This document shows, piece by piece, positions 1 to 10,775 of a stretch of DNA of 64,000 nucleotides. Location of the stretch: assembly GCA_017654935.2 (NCBI GenBank), contig CM065699.1, forward strand, positions 12,225,100 through 12,289,099, written 5' to 3'. The position numbers and the translations under genes were made by a program. Source of the DNA: Phymorhynchus buccinoides. Lineage: Eukaryota > Mollusca > Gastropoda > Neogastropoda > Raphitomidae. The notes beneath the pieces are model-generated. The model was not told the origin of the DNA. It did not search any database and saw nothing but the letters and a program-made list of their open reading frames with translations. Within the stretch, counting starts at the first letter, position 1; each line of letters starts with the position of its first letter.

Positions 1-46
1 ATTCGAGTTTCATTCTCTCTTTCAAAAACATTCGAGTTTCATTCGA

Positions 47-50
<4 letters not shown>

Positions 51-84
<34 letters not shown>
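51..84. repeat. (CT)n microsatellite
   Basis: A pure dinucleotide run of about 17 units follows a thrice-repeated short motif (ATTCGAGTTTC) at the window start. No coding potential. Confidence 0.95.
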
Positions 85-88
<4 letters not shown>

Positions 89-130
89 GTTAATCTTTGT
101 ACGCAAAAAACCCAACTCTTTTTATTAACA

Positions 131-650
131 TCCTTGGGACAGACAGAAAAGAACAACAAAAACAACAAACAAACAAGGGCGTCGCCGAGCGGCAAACATG
201 TCCGTCACCAGCAATGCCACGCACTTGCGACACCCCGTAGCATAATTGTCCGTCACCATAGTGATCGGACTTTGCAGTGTCTGGTTTGTATTTTTGTTTT
301 TGTCCGTCACCATAGGTGATCGGACTTTGTGGTCGTCTGGTTTGTATTTGTCCGTCACCATAGGTGATCGGACTTTGCATGGGCTGGTTTTTTGTTTGTT
401 TGTTTCTTTGTTTTTCTGTCTGTCCCAAGGATATCTCCCGAACCGCTTGACCGAATCGCGTAAAATGTTGTCTGCTGGTGTGTCACCATGAGAGGAAGGC
501 ATCCGCGCAAAATGTTTCGCCGTCGTGACCTTGACCTTGAAGACAGAATCCCTTGCAATTTTGTGTCAGGATGTGACACTCTACGGGGTGTCGCAAGTGC
601 GTGGCATTGCTGGTGACGGACATGTCTGCCGCTCGGCGACGCCCTTGTTT
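131..650. repeat. Nested foldback (inverted-repeat) element
   Basis: Two overlapping inverted repeats are visible. An outer pair of 70-bp arms (171-240 and 581-650) is near-perfect, and a 20-bp pair (131-150 and 412-431, core TTGGGACAGACAG) is perfect. Between them, the motif TGTCCGTCACCATAGGTGAT recurs three times (247, 301, 349; spacing about 50 bp). The outer arm end, GCCGCTCGGCGATGCCC-like, recurs at 4370-4430 and, degraded, near 59095, so this is a dispersed family. No transposase reading frame is present, so it is non-autonomous. The superfamily is not recognised. Confidence 0.75.
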
Positions 651-694
651 CCTTTGTAGTTCATTCTATAACGCACAAAAAGTACTATTATTGA

Positions 695-1174
695 AGACTA
701 GTATGTGCTTTTGTCCTGTCTCGCCTAGACTACTGTAACTCACTTCTTGTTGGCTGTCCATCAATTCTCATCTCTAAGCTCCAACGGGTCCAGAATAATG
801 CTGCTCGTCTCATTTCTCACTCCCCTAGGTACGATCACATCACTCCGGTTCTTCGTTCCCTACATTGGCTCCCAGTTCAATCACGTATTGACTACAAAAT
901 TCTCCTCCTTGCCTTCAAGTCACTGAATGATCAAGCTCCCCAGTATCTCTCTGATCTTCTTCATCTCTATGTCTCAGCTCGCCAACTACGTTCGTCTTCT
1001 GATTCTCGTCTCCTTTCCATTCCCTCCATCCGTCTCAAATCTGCTGGCCAACGTTCTTTTTCTTGTCAAGCACCATCTCTGTGGAATTCTCTGCCTTCTC
1101 CTCTCCGACACTCCAACTCAGTCTCCTCATTCAAAACCTCTCTTAAAACCCATCTTTTTCCTGCTGCGCCCTAA
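695..1174 (+). pseudogene. LINE reverse transcriptase, C-terminal fragment
   Basis: An open frame of about 159 codons ends at a TAA at 1172. It reads VLSRLDYCNSLLVG, then KLQRVQNNAARLI, LRSLHWLPVQSRIDYKIL, LWNSLPSPLR and SSFKTSLKTHLF. This order (SRLDYCN, QR.QNNAARL, LHWLP...RI.YK, WN.LP..LR, FK..LKT.LF) is the stereotyped thumb/C-terminal region of Jockey/CR1-type LINE RTs. The catalytic palm and endonuclease are absent, so it is a dead fragment. The frame itself is intact, suggesting a fairly young insertion. Confidence 0.8.
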
Positions 1175-1246
1175 ATATTTGATCAGTTGTCTATCGTTGT
1201 GTGCACGTGAGGGAAGATTGATTTAAGAGGTTTGTGCTGTGTTTTG

Positions 1247-1397
<151 letters not shown>

Positions 1398-1610
1398 CAT
1401 GAATGTGTGCTTGTGTGTATTTTGGTTTTGTGGGTTGTGTGTGCACGCATGTGTGTGTTTGTGTGCGTGTCTGTGTGTCTGTCTGCGTGCGTACGTTGTG
1501 TGTGAGGGTGTTTGTGTATGCGTGTTGGTGTATGTGGTCAGTCCATGTGGCTCAGCTGCTCTGGCTTACCGAATGGGGTATGAACGAGTTGGCGTCAATA
1601 ATTGTGTGTT

Positions 1611-1612
<2 letters not shown>

Positions 1613-1687
<75 letters not shown>

Positions 1688-1743
1688 GTGTGTGTGTGCG
1701 TGCGTGCGTGTGTGTGTGCGTGTGTGTTAGAGAGAGAGAGAGA
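1613..1743. repeat. (GT)n/(GC)n/(AG)n compound microsatellite
   Basis: A GT run with short CGCG interruptions ends in an AGAGAG run; it is the second simple-repeat block of the LINE 3' UTR. Confidence 0.95.
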
Positions 1744-2141
1744 TAGTTGCTTTGTATGTGCACTGTTGGTGGTTGGTGTCACTCTTGAATTTTTTTGTTT
1801 TTGTTTTGTTGTTGTTGTTGTTGTTGTTATCTGTTGATGAATAATTGATTGTAAAGCGCTTTGGGCTCATCTGAGGTACAGCGCTATATAAATGTACTGT
1901 TATTATTATTATTATTAATTATATAACAAACGAGTGAATATCAAAACGCTTTTGGTGCATTATCGTTTGTTTAATGGGACAACTCATGCTACCACAAAAT
2001 AACACTTATAACAATTGGCCCTTTTTGTGTGCATTCTTCAATAATGGTTGGTTGATGGTTCGTCCCGTGTGTGCTGTTTTGCAGCCAAGTGGATGTAAAA
2101 CACAACTTTCATTCCTTTCTGTGTGTGAAACTAAATGGCCA

Positions 2142-2279
2142 GCGACACGTCCACTAAAATCGCACGACTGTACGATACGATTCGATCACGTGGTATCAAA
2201 GAACAAATGTGACTGGCGCATCGAGACCACGTGATCGAATCGTATCGTACAGTCGTGCGATTTCAGTGGACGTGTGGCA
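2142..2279. repeat. Short foldback (MITE-like) palindrome
   Basis: Left arm (about 2142-2193) and right arm (about 2228-2279) are inverted copies around a 34-bp loop. Each arm contains CGATTCGATCACGTGG or its complement and CGCACGACTGTACGATACG or its complement. Only one or two mismatches separate the arms, so it is recent or structurally maintained. No coding content. Confidence 0.85.
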
Positions 2280-2384
2280 GGCCCTTAGCACTCTAGTGAT
2301 GGCCAATATTTTACGAGAGACTGAATAAGCGTGGATGTTTGTTACCCGGCCTCTTTACCCGGCCAGAGGGGGGTTTTGCGATTG

Positions 2385-2385
<1 letters not shown>

Positions 2386-2468
<83 letters not shown>
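2386..2468. repeat. (GT)n microsatellite
   Basis: About 80 bp of pure GT followed by CTCTGTGTGT variants. Confidence 0.95.
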
Positions 2469-2469
<1 letters not shown>

Positions 2470-2555
2470 TCTGTGTGTGTCTCTGTGTATCGATTATCTT
2501 AAAAACTACTGTTTGGACTTTGATTAAAATTGGCAGAGGAAGCTTCCTTTCGTTA

Positions 2556-4050
2556 ATCACATCACATCACATCACATAAGGCTATAGGCTATAAGCCTTT
2601 TGCCCTCATTAGTGGTAATTTTTTGCATCAAATATCAATTGTTTTTTAAATATTTTATTTGCCCGTGGATTTATTTTGGCTTGAGTGTATACTAACACTT
2701 AGCTTTATTTTTCATATACATCCAAATTGGTAGAAAAAGTATTTTTAATAATTCGTTGTCAATACGATTTTTAAATGCATTTACTGAAGGTGCATTGACG
2801 GTATCAAATGATAAATTGTTCCATAAATTTGTTATTCTATTAGTAAAGAATGAATGAAACTGTCTGGTGTTGGTTAGTGTTTTGGTTAATTTAAAATTGT
2901 GTCCCCGAGTAGTATTATGACTAGATGAGTGGAAAAGAGGTGCAGTAGTTGAGGAATCATACAAACCATGCAACATTTTATAAACCTCTATCATGTCTCC
3001 TCGCACCCTTCTATATTCCAAGCTTGGTAGATTTAGCCATTTTAGGCGTTCTTCATAATTAAGGTCATGGGTACCAATTATACATCTTGTAAACCTTCTT
3101 TGCACACCTTCAATCAAATTTATATGTTTTCTAAAATAAGGACTCCAAACTGAGTTACCATATATTCTAAAACAGAACGAATAAGAGACTTAAATAAGGG
3201 AACCATTATATCTTTGGTTTTGTAGGTTATTGTTCTCATTACCAGACCTGCCATACGATTAGCTTTCTTAACAATATTATTTATATGTTCATCGAAACTA
3301 AGATTTGGATCAACGATAATTCCCAGATCTTTTTCAGCTGTAGTGGTTTCAAGTTTACAAAGCACCTTACCATCACTCATAAAGTAGTCGTAATTGGGCT
3401 TGTTTCTACCACAGTGCATTACTTTGCACTTTTCTGCGTTAAATTTTAAAAGTCAAGTGTCTGTCCATTCAACTAATTTGTGGATGCATAGTTGTAAATT
3501 GTCTCTGTCTTGAGTTGACTCTATTGTTGAATATGCTTTGGTATCATCTGCACACATTTTTATTTTACAGTCCACTAGGTCAGGCATGTCATTAACATAG
3601 TATATAAAAAAAGGATCGGTCCTAACACGCTCCCCTGGGGGACACCACTAGTAACTCGTATTCTAGGTGATACTGAACCATTATCATTAACATACTGTGT
3701 TCTTTGATTTAAAAAGTCCTCAATCCAACTAAGCAACTTCCCTTGAACACCATAACCTTTTAGTTTATTTATTAATCTTTTGTGTGGCACCGTATCAAAG
3801 GCCTTTCTCAGATCAAGGTACACAGCATCAGTGGGTTTACCATTATCCAAATAAAACATCCAGTCATAGATAGTTGACAATAGTTGAGTCACACATGACC
3901 GACCTTTACAGAAACCAAATTGGTCTTTAGAGAGAAGATTATTATATGTTAAATGACTACGTAAGACATCACAAATAAACCCTTCAAATACTTTACACAC
4001 TACCGACGTGAGACTGACAGGCCGATAATTTTCTGCATGTCTCTCAACAC
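2556..4050 (-). mobile_element. 5'-truncated CR1/Jockey-like LINE with (TGTGA)n-type 3' tail
   Basis: Read on the minus strand, this holds an RT palm and thumb region, a short 3' UTR and a tail of four repeats of the pentamer ATGTG/TGATG type at 2560-2580. Short tandem octamer or pentamer tails rather than poly(A) are characteristic of CR1/L2-type LINEs. The 5' junction is near 4050, where the sequence passes into an unrelated repeat block with a poly-G run. The endonuclease and ORF1 are missing. Confidence 0.8.
2692..4045 (-). pseudogene. LINE reverse transcriptase (palm to C-terminus), frameshifted
   Basis: Minus-strand frames read in order: ENYRPVSLTSVVCKVFE, the DQFGFCKGRSCVTQL block, motif A YLDLRKAFDTVPHKRL, motif B SGVPQGSVLGPILF, then after a frameshift near 3600 the catalytic CADD box (about 3550), KCKVMHCGRN, EKDLGIIVDPNLSF, and the C-terminal block EGVQRRFTRCI with LWNNL. 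The catalytic Asp pair and the motif A Asp are still present. At least two frame breaks (near 3600 and 3120) and one in-frame stop near 3450 make it non-functional. The family order is diagnostic for a non-LTR RT. Confidence 0.88.
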
Positions 4051-4440
4051 CGTGCTGACCTTGACCTTGAAGTTTGACCATGAAAACCGAAATTTCCTTC
4101 TTTGGGCTATGTAATTTCCCCCCAGCTTTATTTTGTGAACTAGTGAACATAATCGCTTCAAATGTTGTGTGGTGGTGCACCATGGTGCAAGGAAGTTTGT
4201 ATAAAAGTTCAGCTGTATCTCGTGAACTAGTGAACAGAATCGCTTCAAATTTTGGGCTATGTATTTTATGCGTTCTGTAAGGGTGGAAAGTGGTGTGTTT
4301 ATTGGGGGGGGGGGGGGGGGGGGGGGGGGGAAGGACATAACTCTGGCCGGGTTGCATTGTCACAATGCCTTGCTGCCGCTCGGCGATGCACTTACAATGC
4401 GTTGCTGCCGCTCGGCGATGCCCTTGTTTAGCATTATAAG
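4051..4440. repeat. Unclassified dispersed repeat with 27-nt poly-G
   Basis: The motif AATCGCTTCAAAT appears twice (4152 and 4231) in phrases starting GAACTAGTGAACA, then a G27 homopolymer (4304-4330), then two copies of TGCTGCCGCTCGGCGATGC at 4372 and 4402. The same end motif caps the foldback at 131-650, and the CGCTTCAAATTTG motif recurs at 31916-32450. The class is not recognised. Confidence 0.6.
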
Positions 4441-4526
4441 CACGGATTTTCAACCCTCACCCACCAATTTATGCCTCCCGTTTCTGGCCTTTCTTTCGTT
4501 TTAGATACAGTGCTAAGAGCACTATC

Positions 4527-4534
4527 ACACACAC

Positions 4535-4568
<34 letters not shown>

Positions 4569-4586
4569 CACACACACACACACACA

Positions 4587-4632
<46 letters not shown>
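4527..4632. repeat. (AC)n microsatellite
   Basis: AC run with scattered single-base interruptions. Confidence 0.95.
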
Positions 4633-4633
<1 letters not shown>

Positions 4634-4704
4634 GACCACATACACAGAGCATCATAAGTATATAAGCATGAAGATCAAAATACAGTCGGGAAAAAAAAAA
4701 AGAT

Positions 4705-4705
<1 letters not shown>

Positions 4706-4749
<44 letters not shown>
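4706..4749. repeat. (AG)n microsatellite
   Basis: Pure AG run of about 21 units. Confidence 0.95.
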
Positions 4750-4752
<3 letters not shown>

Positions 4753-4792
4753 TGACATGCTTATATGAAGTGTCACACCGTTGATAAGAAAT

Positions 4793-4912
4793 AAGTGCCA
4801 TTGTGAATATTCAAGTGCCATTGTGAATATTCAAGTGCCATTGTGAATATTCAAGTGCCATTGTGAATATTCAAGTGCCATTGTGAATATTCAAGTGCCA
4901 TTGTGAATATTC
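4793..4912. repeat. Perfect 20-bp tandem repeat, 6 units
   Basis: The unit AAGTGCCATTGTGAATATTC is repeated six times without any visible mismatch, 170 bp upstream of the first GCNT exon. Perfect identity implies very recent expansion. Confidence 0.97.
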
Positions 4913-5083
4913 AGCCTATAACACCATTGCTGATTGTTCTCATGAACGGCTGGCTGAGATGCATTTGTTCGTGTCTCCCGTGCTCCACACTATTTTCTAT
5001 TGTCAAGGCAATCTAGGCTCTGTGACTTTTCACACATCTTTTCTTTGTAACATTCTACACGTGGCTGCACTGACAAGCTGCAG

Positions 5084-5344
5084 TCTTATCTGGATCAGCG
5101 AGCTGTGAAGGTGAAGGGGGTGGACTGCTCCAAACTGTTCCGGGGAGAGGAAGAAGAGATGTACAAGGCCCTCAGCATAGAGAACCAGTCTGTACAGCTG
5201 CCCCCAGACTCCCAGATCCATCAACTGGCCAGCAATTGCAGCCAGTTCCTCCAGCACTACAGTTTCCTGATGGACCCTCTGACTGATCTGGAGAAGCAGT
5301 TTCCTATCGCCTTCAGTGTCATAACCTATAACAACGCCTACCAG
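5084..5344 (+). CDS. GCNT: GCNT-family beta-1,6-GlcNAc transferase, first recognisable coding exon
   Basis: This exon encodes the stem and start of the catalytic region of a GT14 core-2/I-branching enzyme, a type II Golgi protein that adds beta-1,6-linked GlcNAc to O-glycans or poly-LacNAc. The frame reads VDCSKLFRGEEEEMYKAL, ASNCSQFLQHY and DLEKQFPIAFSVITYNN, matching the family pattern (DC..LF.GD..EI, ..C..F....Y, E...FPIA+SI). NCS is a likely N-glycosylation sequon. The 3' boundary is CCAG|GTGGGT, phase 0. The frame is open from a TAA at 5048; the acceptor is uncertain (AG at 5077 or 5083; the second is used here). No initiator Met or membrane anchor is visible, so an upstream exon is inferred. 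Vertebrate homologues are about 400-430 aa. Confidence 0.85.
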
Positions 5345-6169
5345 GTGGGTTTCTTTAATGGTCAACTTAGGACGATGATTTGACCGCCAGGGGGCAATCA
5401 AACCAGTGGGGGCTTAGCGCGTGATATTCTTAGTTGGGCGTAGTGAGAGAGAGAGAGAGAGACATTTTAGGAAAATTTTCAGCTAATTATTTTTGTTCAA
5501 TCATTAATTGCAGTCATGATAAAGGCCATTATCTAATATGACTCCCCCCCACCCCCACCCCCCTATGTACTGCAGTACACCGCGGCATTTGTCACAGTCG
5601 TGGTTCATTGCGTTTTCCCGTCTGATAGGGGGGGGGGGGGGGGGGGGGGGTAGGGTTAGGGTTAGTATTCCAAAAAGATAATTAGCTGAAAAGGTTCATA
5701 AAATACAGCTGTATGTTTGGTAAGAAAGGCAAAAACGGAAAAATGGAATTAACCGAGAAATGCAGGGGGGGGGGGGGGCATCCAGTCACACAATGACGTA
5801 ATCACAACGCTTTCACACACACACACAAACACGACAGACTCTGATCATCTAATGAGTTTGGTGCGGATATCCGTGTGTAACTAATGCGTCCCAGATACAC
5901 ATGAGACATAACCCATGGATCAACGTTATATCATTCTTCTAGCAAACGTTTTCGGCTATATACTATCCTGTACTTGCTGCTTGTAACGAACTGTAGGCCT
6001 GAACATTATGATCTTGCTCGATAGGAGAGTCAACCCAACAGAAATATCCAATCTGAAGAGACACTCACTTTACCAAACAGTGTCTGGACGTTTTTACATC
6101 ATTCGCATGATTCTCACAATTCATCAGATGGAAGTCTTAACCTAATTGCTTCATTCCAGTTCCTATATA
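5345..6169. other. Intron sequence, no gene seen
   Basis: Apart from a short (GA)n run near 5445, the G-rich run at 5628-5665 and a G-rich patch near 5765, no coding or structured element is recognised. It is the start of the 10.6-kb intron between GCNT exons at 5344 and 15964. Confidence 0.6.
5628..5665. repeat. Poly-G run abutting TTAGGG telomere-like units
   Basis: A G23 homopolymer (5628-5650) is followed directly by TAGGGTTAGGGTTAG (5651-5665), i.e. about 2.5 units of the animal telomere repeat. A longer array in the other orientation is at 13674-13716. Confidence 0.8.
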
Positions 6170-6311
6170 GGGGAAGACGGGGTAAAAAGCGCATGGGCGG
6201 GTAAGAAGCCCACCCCAATTATCTCATGAAATGAAGCAAATTTCAGTCTCATTTTGCCCATGAGACGAGCGTCAATGTCTAGCATTCGTCTCATGGGCAA
6301 ATTTGACTGAC
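6170..6311. mobile_element. Truncated copy of TA-flanked palindromic MITE (family A)
   Basis: Begins with GGGGAAGACGGGGTAAAAAG preceded by TA, and carries the family's inner palindrome (CCCATGAGACGAGCG and its complement). Compared with the complete copy at 13377-13590, the right arm is lost just after TTTGACTGA. Confidence 0.85.
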
Positions 6312-7302
6312 ATTTTCAGAAAAGTTTATGGAACACCTGCAAAGAACTTGTCATGGAAAGGTATCGCAAAAATCTGATATAATTGATACACTATTTATAT
6401 TCCATGCAGTGATTTACAAATAAAACATCTTTCGTAGCTGTATTTGATGTGGAATATTCAACATAATAAGGTACAAATCCATAATTGATCATTAGGTATG
6501 TTTGTGCACGAGCTCCTAATGTATTTGTGTTAATTTAAAGGAGAAATAAACCCTGTTTGGGCTGAAAAATCGTTTTAAATTGCTTATCTGTATTAAACAG
6601 CTTTATATTAAGTATTTATTTGAAATAAATTGCCTTTCTGAACCGCCTTGGCTATAGTATTTTTATATCCAAGTCCCCTGAGTCGAAAACGATTTGATTT
6701 TTTACTTTCAAGCGGGAGGTTTGCGGCAGTATATCGCGTACGAGATGAAAGCGTGAAAAAAACGAGACAAACTTGAGTTATGACACCCCTGGGCACCGAA
6801 AGTGAAAGCAAAACAATGGCGAATTCATGGACTATGAAGATTCTTCACAGATCTTAGGCTTACCGTGTTATCAGTTTTGTTTCTAACATGACTTCAGAAC
6901 ACCAAAATGAACACACCTGATGCCCACTGTTCTAATCTTTGAAGAAAATGACGTCCTTATTAATATGACACATAAGTCAATAAAACGTCAACAGGCCGTA
7001 TGGCGTAGAGAACGATAGTGGAAAGTAGGAAAGTTAGGGGGCCTGTTCTTACCATAAAAATATCAATAAAACATAAAATAATTATCAAAATGCTGCTTAT
7101 TTAGTTTTTTTTCATTTTTATAAAACGATCTTTATTCAAAACAACACATCACAGCAGTGAATGTCAGTATAATTATAGTGGAAGACCGAATGGCAGAATT
7201 GTGCATTTTCATGCAACAAGCATAACATTTGGCATGATGTTATCTATGATCTTATGGTGTGTTTATCAATTCCTGACATAGAGACATTTGCAAATCAGCC
7301 TT
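6312..7302. other. AT-rich intron sequence, no gene seen
   Basis: No splice-consistent coding frame is recognised. The phrase TGACACCCCTGGGCACCGAA (about 6782) reappears as its complement near 12713, so both places may carry pieces of an unidentified dispersed repeat. Confidence 0.55.
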
Positions 7303-8170
7303 TAACCCTTTCAGTGCCAAGGGTATTTTGGGGGCACAAAAATACATTTCAAAGTTTTTTTAGTGGTATGCATTTTCATGAAATTTGACATGCTAGGTTC
7401 TTATGGCATGTTTGTCTATTTCTGACAGAGGGACATTTTATATTTAGCCTTTAACCCTTCAATGCCAAGAACCTTTTGATCACGGGCAGTTCCAATTTTT
7501 TAAAAATTCTAGTGTTGTGTATTTTCATGTAATAAGCATGAAATTGGCTATGATTGTTTCTTATGGTATGTTTATCAATTTCTGATGTAGGGACATTTGC
7601 AATTCAGGCTTTAACCCCTTCAGTGCCAAAGGCATTTATTTGATTTTTTTTTTTATAGTGGTGGGCATTTTCATGTAACAAGCATAAAACTGGGCATGGA
7701 GGTTCCTTACCTTGTGTTTATCCATTTCTGACAGAGGGATATCTTCAATTCAGCCTTTAACCATTTTGGTGCCAAAGGCATTTTGATATCGGAATTTTAA
7801 CCAACAAATTCTACAATTGATCATTTTCATATAAAAAGCATGAAATTTGCCATGATCATTTTCTTTACGGTGTCTTCGTTAAATTCTGACGTAGGAACAT
7901 TTGCAATTCAGCCTTTAACCTTTTCAATGCTAAGGACATTTGATCACAAACAGTAATAAATAAATAACATTCTGAATTGGGACTCGGAATGCCCAGAAGA
8001 TGGAACAGCAAAAAAAAAAAAAAAAAAAAAAATCAATACATAAAAATTCTAGTGGTATGCATTTTCAAGAAACAAGTATAAAAATTGGCATGATATTTTC
8101 TTATGGTGTGTTTATCAATTTCTGATGTAGGGACATTTAACCCCTTCAGTACCAAGGGCATTTTGATCGA
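7303..8170 (+). repeat. Diverged ~150-bp tandem repeat, about 6 units
   Basis: The phrase CCTTTAACCC..TTCAGTGCCAA recurs at about 7303, 7451, 7609, 7757, 7914 and 8136 (spacings 148-158, the last enlarged by a poly-A-containing insertion near 8010). Each unit also carries GCATTTTCATG, a GCATGAAATT-like stretch and GTTTATCAATTTCTGA. Units are visibly diverged, so this is an old satellite-like array. The opening resembles the ends of the TTAACCC MITEs elsewhere in this window. Confidence 0.85.
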
Positions 8171-8188
8171 TGACAGCTATATTGTTTT

Positions 8189-8332
<144 letters not shown>

Positions 8333-8716
8333 CCACAGACACATACATAGATCTTCACAGACATAATTTTCTAACAGCAAAGGTAACAAAACCTGTCTTT
8401 TTAAGAGGACAATAAATGTGATTGATTGAATGACTGATTGATTGATTGACTGAAAAGTGATCAACGGAAATAAACGGCTAGTATGTGGCAAGGAAAAGCA
8501 GCGATAAACTGTGGCAGAAGGATGAGACCAAGTAATGTTCACATGCAGTAGTCGACCAAATTCAGCAAGTGTGTGTCATGAGAAGAGGCCACGAAAAAGC
8601 TGAGCTGATAAGGACCTCCAACAAGAACATGTCTGCTAATGCGTGCCAAGTCGGTCGTCTCCGAGGCGGCAGATGCTATTCCGGCTGGCTGGGCTAGAAT
8701 TTGTTTATAATGACCA

Positions 8717-8718
8717 AT

Positions 8719-8752
<34 letters not shown>

Positions 8753-8760
8753 CCATCCAC

Positions 8761-8794
<34 letters not shown>

Positions 8795-8825
8795 CTTCAA
8801 CTACCACTCACATTCGCTTCCCCCT

Positions 8826-8875
<50 letters not shown>
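8717..8875. repeat. (AC)n, (GA)n and (CT)n microsatellite cluster
   Basis: Three simple runs lie at 8717-8750, 8764-8791 and 8832-8874, separated by short unique spacers. Confidence 0.95.
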
Positions 8876-8876
<1 letters not shown>

Positions 8877-8889
8877 CCTCTCTCTCCCC

Positions 8890-9057
8890 ATGTGTGTGTG
8901 TGTGTCTCTGTGTGTGTCTGTCTGCGTGCGTACGTTTGTGTGTGAGGGTGTTTGTGTATGTGTGTTGGTGTATGTGGTCAGTCCATGCGGTTCGGTTGCT
9001 GTGGCTAATGGGGTATGAACGAGTTGGCGTCAATAATTGTGTGCGTGTGCGTGTGCG
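8890..9057 (+). mobile_element. Second copy of LINE 3' UTR segment, interrupted by the LTR insertion
   Basis: From about 8919 to 9041 the sequence matches 1481-1609: GTCTGCGTGCGTACG, GAGGGTGTTTGTGTATG, TGTATGTGGTCAGTCCATG and GAACGAGTTGGCGTCAATAA occur in the same order. It therefore belongs to the same LINE family as 660-1919. Its GT-rich continuation resumes at 10585, after the 1.5-kb LTR-like insertion. Confidence 0.75.
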
Positions 9058-10584
9058 TGTGACGAGGTAATGGGTTAAAAGGCTAAGCCTCTAGGGAAGA
9101 CTTTTAGTGTGTTAAATTTTCAAGTAGAAACAAAGGGTTCAGGATTATTTGACACTTGTAATTTATTTACTCCCAAAATCTGCATAAGATTTTGCAACAG
9201 TAATAATAAAGCAGCTCAATGGCGCCAAAACAAAATGTGAATGGAAAAACAATGGAATCCGAAAGGATTTACAAGACTTTTGTCTTTCTAGAAGGTTAGC
9301 CCCAAGCAGGAAGGGTCACTTATTTTCAGTGTCCGGAGGAAAGTTCAAATGATTTTTGGCACTGTCGTGGGGACTTAACTCATGGCTGTGCTGAAGTTCC
9401 TCCGTAGGGATCGGCGAGTGCTGGGGTGGCTGGGCTTGCTCGTCAGATGAGAGTAGCTCCCAGTCGTTCCGGTTACGGCTTCGCGGGATGGCACGGTTCA
9501 AGCGTGGTCTCCTCGCGGATTCTGGGTGCGGGGCGTCTTGGCGGCGGTCCCGTCTTGGTGCTTGTGAGTCAGGGATGATCTTCCTGCCCACGATGCCCTG
9601 CTGATAATCACAGGAGAAGGTGGATGTAGATCTCTATGGCTTAGAGACAAGGGGCTTCAGTCGGCAGGGCATTAGTGAATCCCAACCGGCTAGAAGGCTT
9701 CCCTTGTACAATAGCACTAGTTAATAAATAAACTGAATTTCAGTTAACAAACTGAGATCAGTAAAACATAAAAGGTGATCAAGACAACATCACTCTCCAT
9801 CCAACACCTGGAAAGGAATGGTATCATAAAGTGCAAGATTGCGGCCCATAGGTTTCCTACTAAAAATAGACAAAAGGGTTAGTAGGCATAAACTCCTGTT
9901 CTGGTACCAAAAGAGTTAAGTCAAAAACACAAACACACAAATAATCAGTGCGCATAAATAGAACAGAATGTTTACCACTTCTTTTCAATAACATATCTAG
10001 CTACTCCTTATTCATCATTGAACATAGGATCTAGATCAAAAATAGGATCAAACAAACAACCATCTCAATCACCAGCCATCAATAATACTCACTAGATGGG
10101 CTATTGTAACTGGCTGGGAGAGGGGTTGAGTCTGCAATGTTGCTCTAGCTAGGTTTCAGCGTCTTGTGTGAAAAACTTTTTCTCACTACGCCAATTATAG
10201 CCTTCACTTTCAAACAATGAAAGCCTGTCATTGGTTTATAGCAATTGACACGTCACAAGATGATGCTATAATTTTATGCATACTAGTACCGAATAATCAC
10301 GCGCCAGTTACATCCTTATCACGTGCCGACATTCAAATCCTTCTCGTGCTCGGAAAGGAAGGGTTCAAAGGGGTCCGACCGTGGTTGTCACTTTCTTGTG
10401 ATGGGTAATGGAGATCGGGGTTCAAAGAGATAACTGCCTTAATCGGCGTTCGTTTGAAGCAGCCGGGCAATTAACGTGGCGGTTGGTCGAGAAATGAAAA
10501 GGAGAGAGGGTGGGGGGGGGGGGGGGGGGGGGGGGTGTAGACAAGAAATAAAGAAAGCGGGTCGCGTGGGACACTTACGTCACA
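9058..10584 (-). mobile_element. Solo-LTR-like element, copy 1 (minus), TSD GTGCG
   Basis: On the minus strand the element begins TGTGACGTAAGTGTCCC and ends ATTACCTCGTCACA. Its ends form the short inverted pair TGTGACG/CGTCACA of LTR type (5'-TG...CA-3'). It is flanked by the perfect 5-bp duplication GTGCG (9053-9057 and 10585-10589). A near-identical copy at 16758-18447 has a different 5-bp duplication. No gag, pol or internal domain is present, so a solo LTR is the simplest reading. Length is 1527 bp. It lies in the long GCNT intron and interrupts a LINE 3' UTR. Confidence 0.85.
9316..9591 (-). CDS. Small ORF inside LTR-like element, copy 1 (unknown function)
   Basis: A Pro/Arg-rich frame reads GRKIIPDSQAPRRDRRQDA, ESARRPRLNRAIPRSRNR, NDWELLSSDEQAQP and PIPTEEL, with a longer C-terminus than its partner in copy 2 (17704-17949). 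The stretch PRLNRAIPRSRNRNDWELL is identical in the two copies. No known domain is recognised. It could be the start of an element protein reading into a lost internal region, or chance conservation of a young repeat. Any start here would be GTG; no ATG is seen. Confidence 0.3.
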   Translation of the reverse strand: MGRKIIPDSQAPRRDRRQDAPHPESARRPRLNRAIPRSRNRNDWELLSSDEQAQPPQHSPIPTEELQHSHELSPHDSAKNHLNFPPDTENK

Positions 10585-10698
10585 GTGCGTGCGCGCGCGC
10601 GTGTGTGTGCGCGCGCGCGCGTGTATGTGTGTGTGTGTGTGTGTGTGTGATGTTTTATATCTACTGTTAACCCCCATTAAAACATTTGAGTTTCATTC

Positions 10699-10772
<74 letters not shown>
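10585..10772. repeat. (GT/GC)n and (CT)n microsatellites
   Basis: GTGCGTGC/GCGC alternation (10585-10650), the displaced half of the GT array interrupted by the LTR, then a CT run at 10702-10772. Confidence 0.9.
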
Positions 10773-10775
<3 letters not shown>

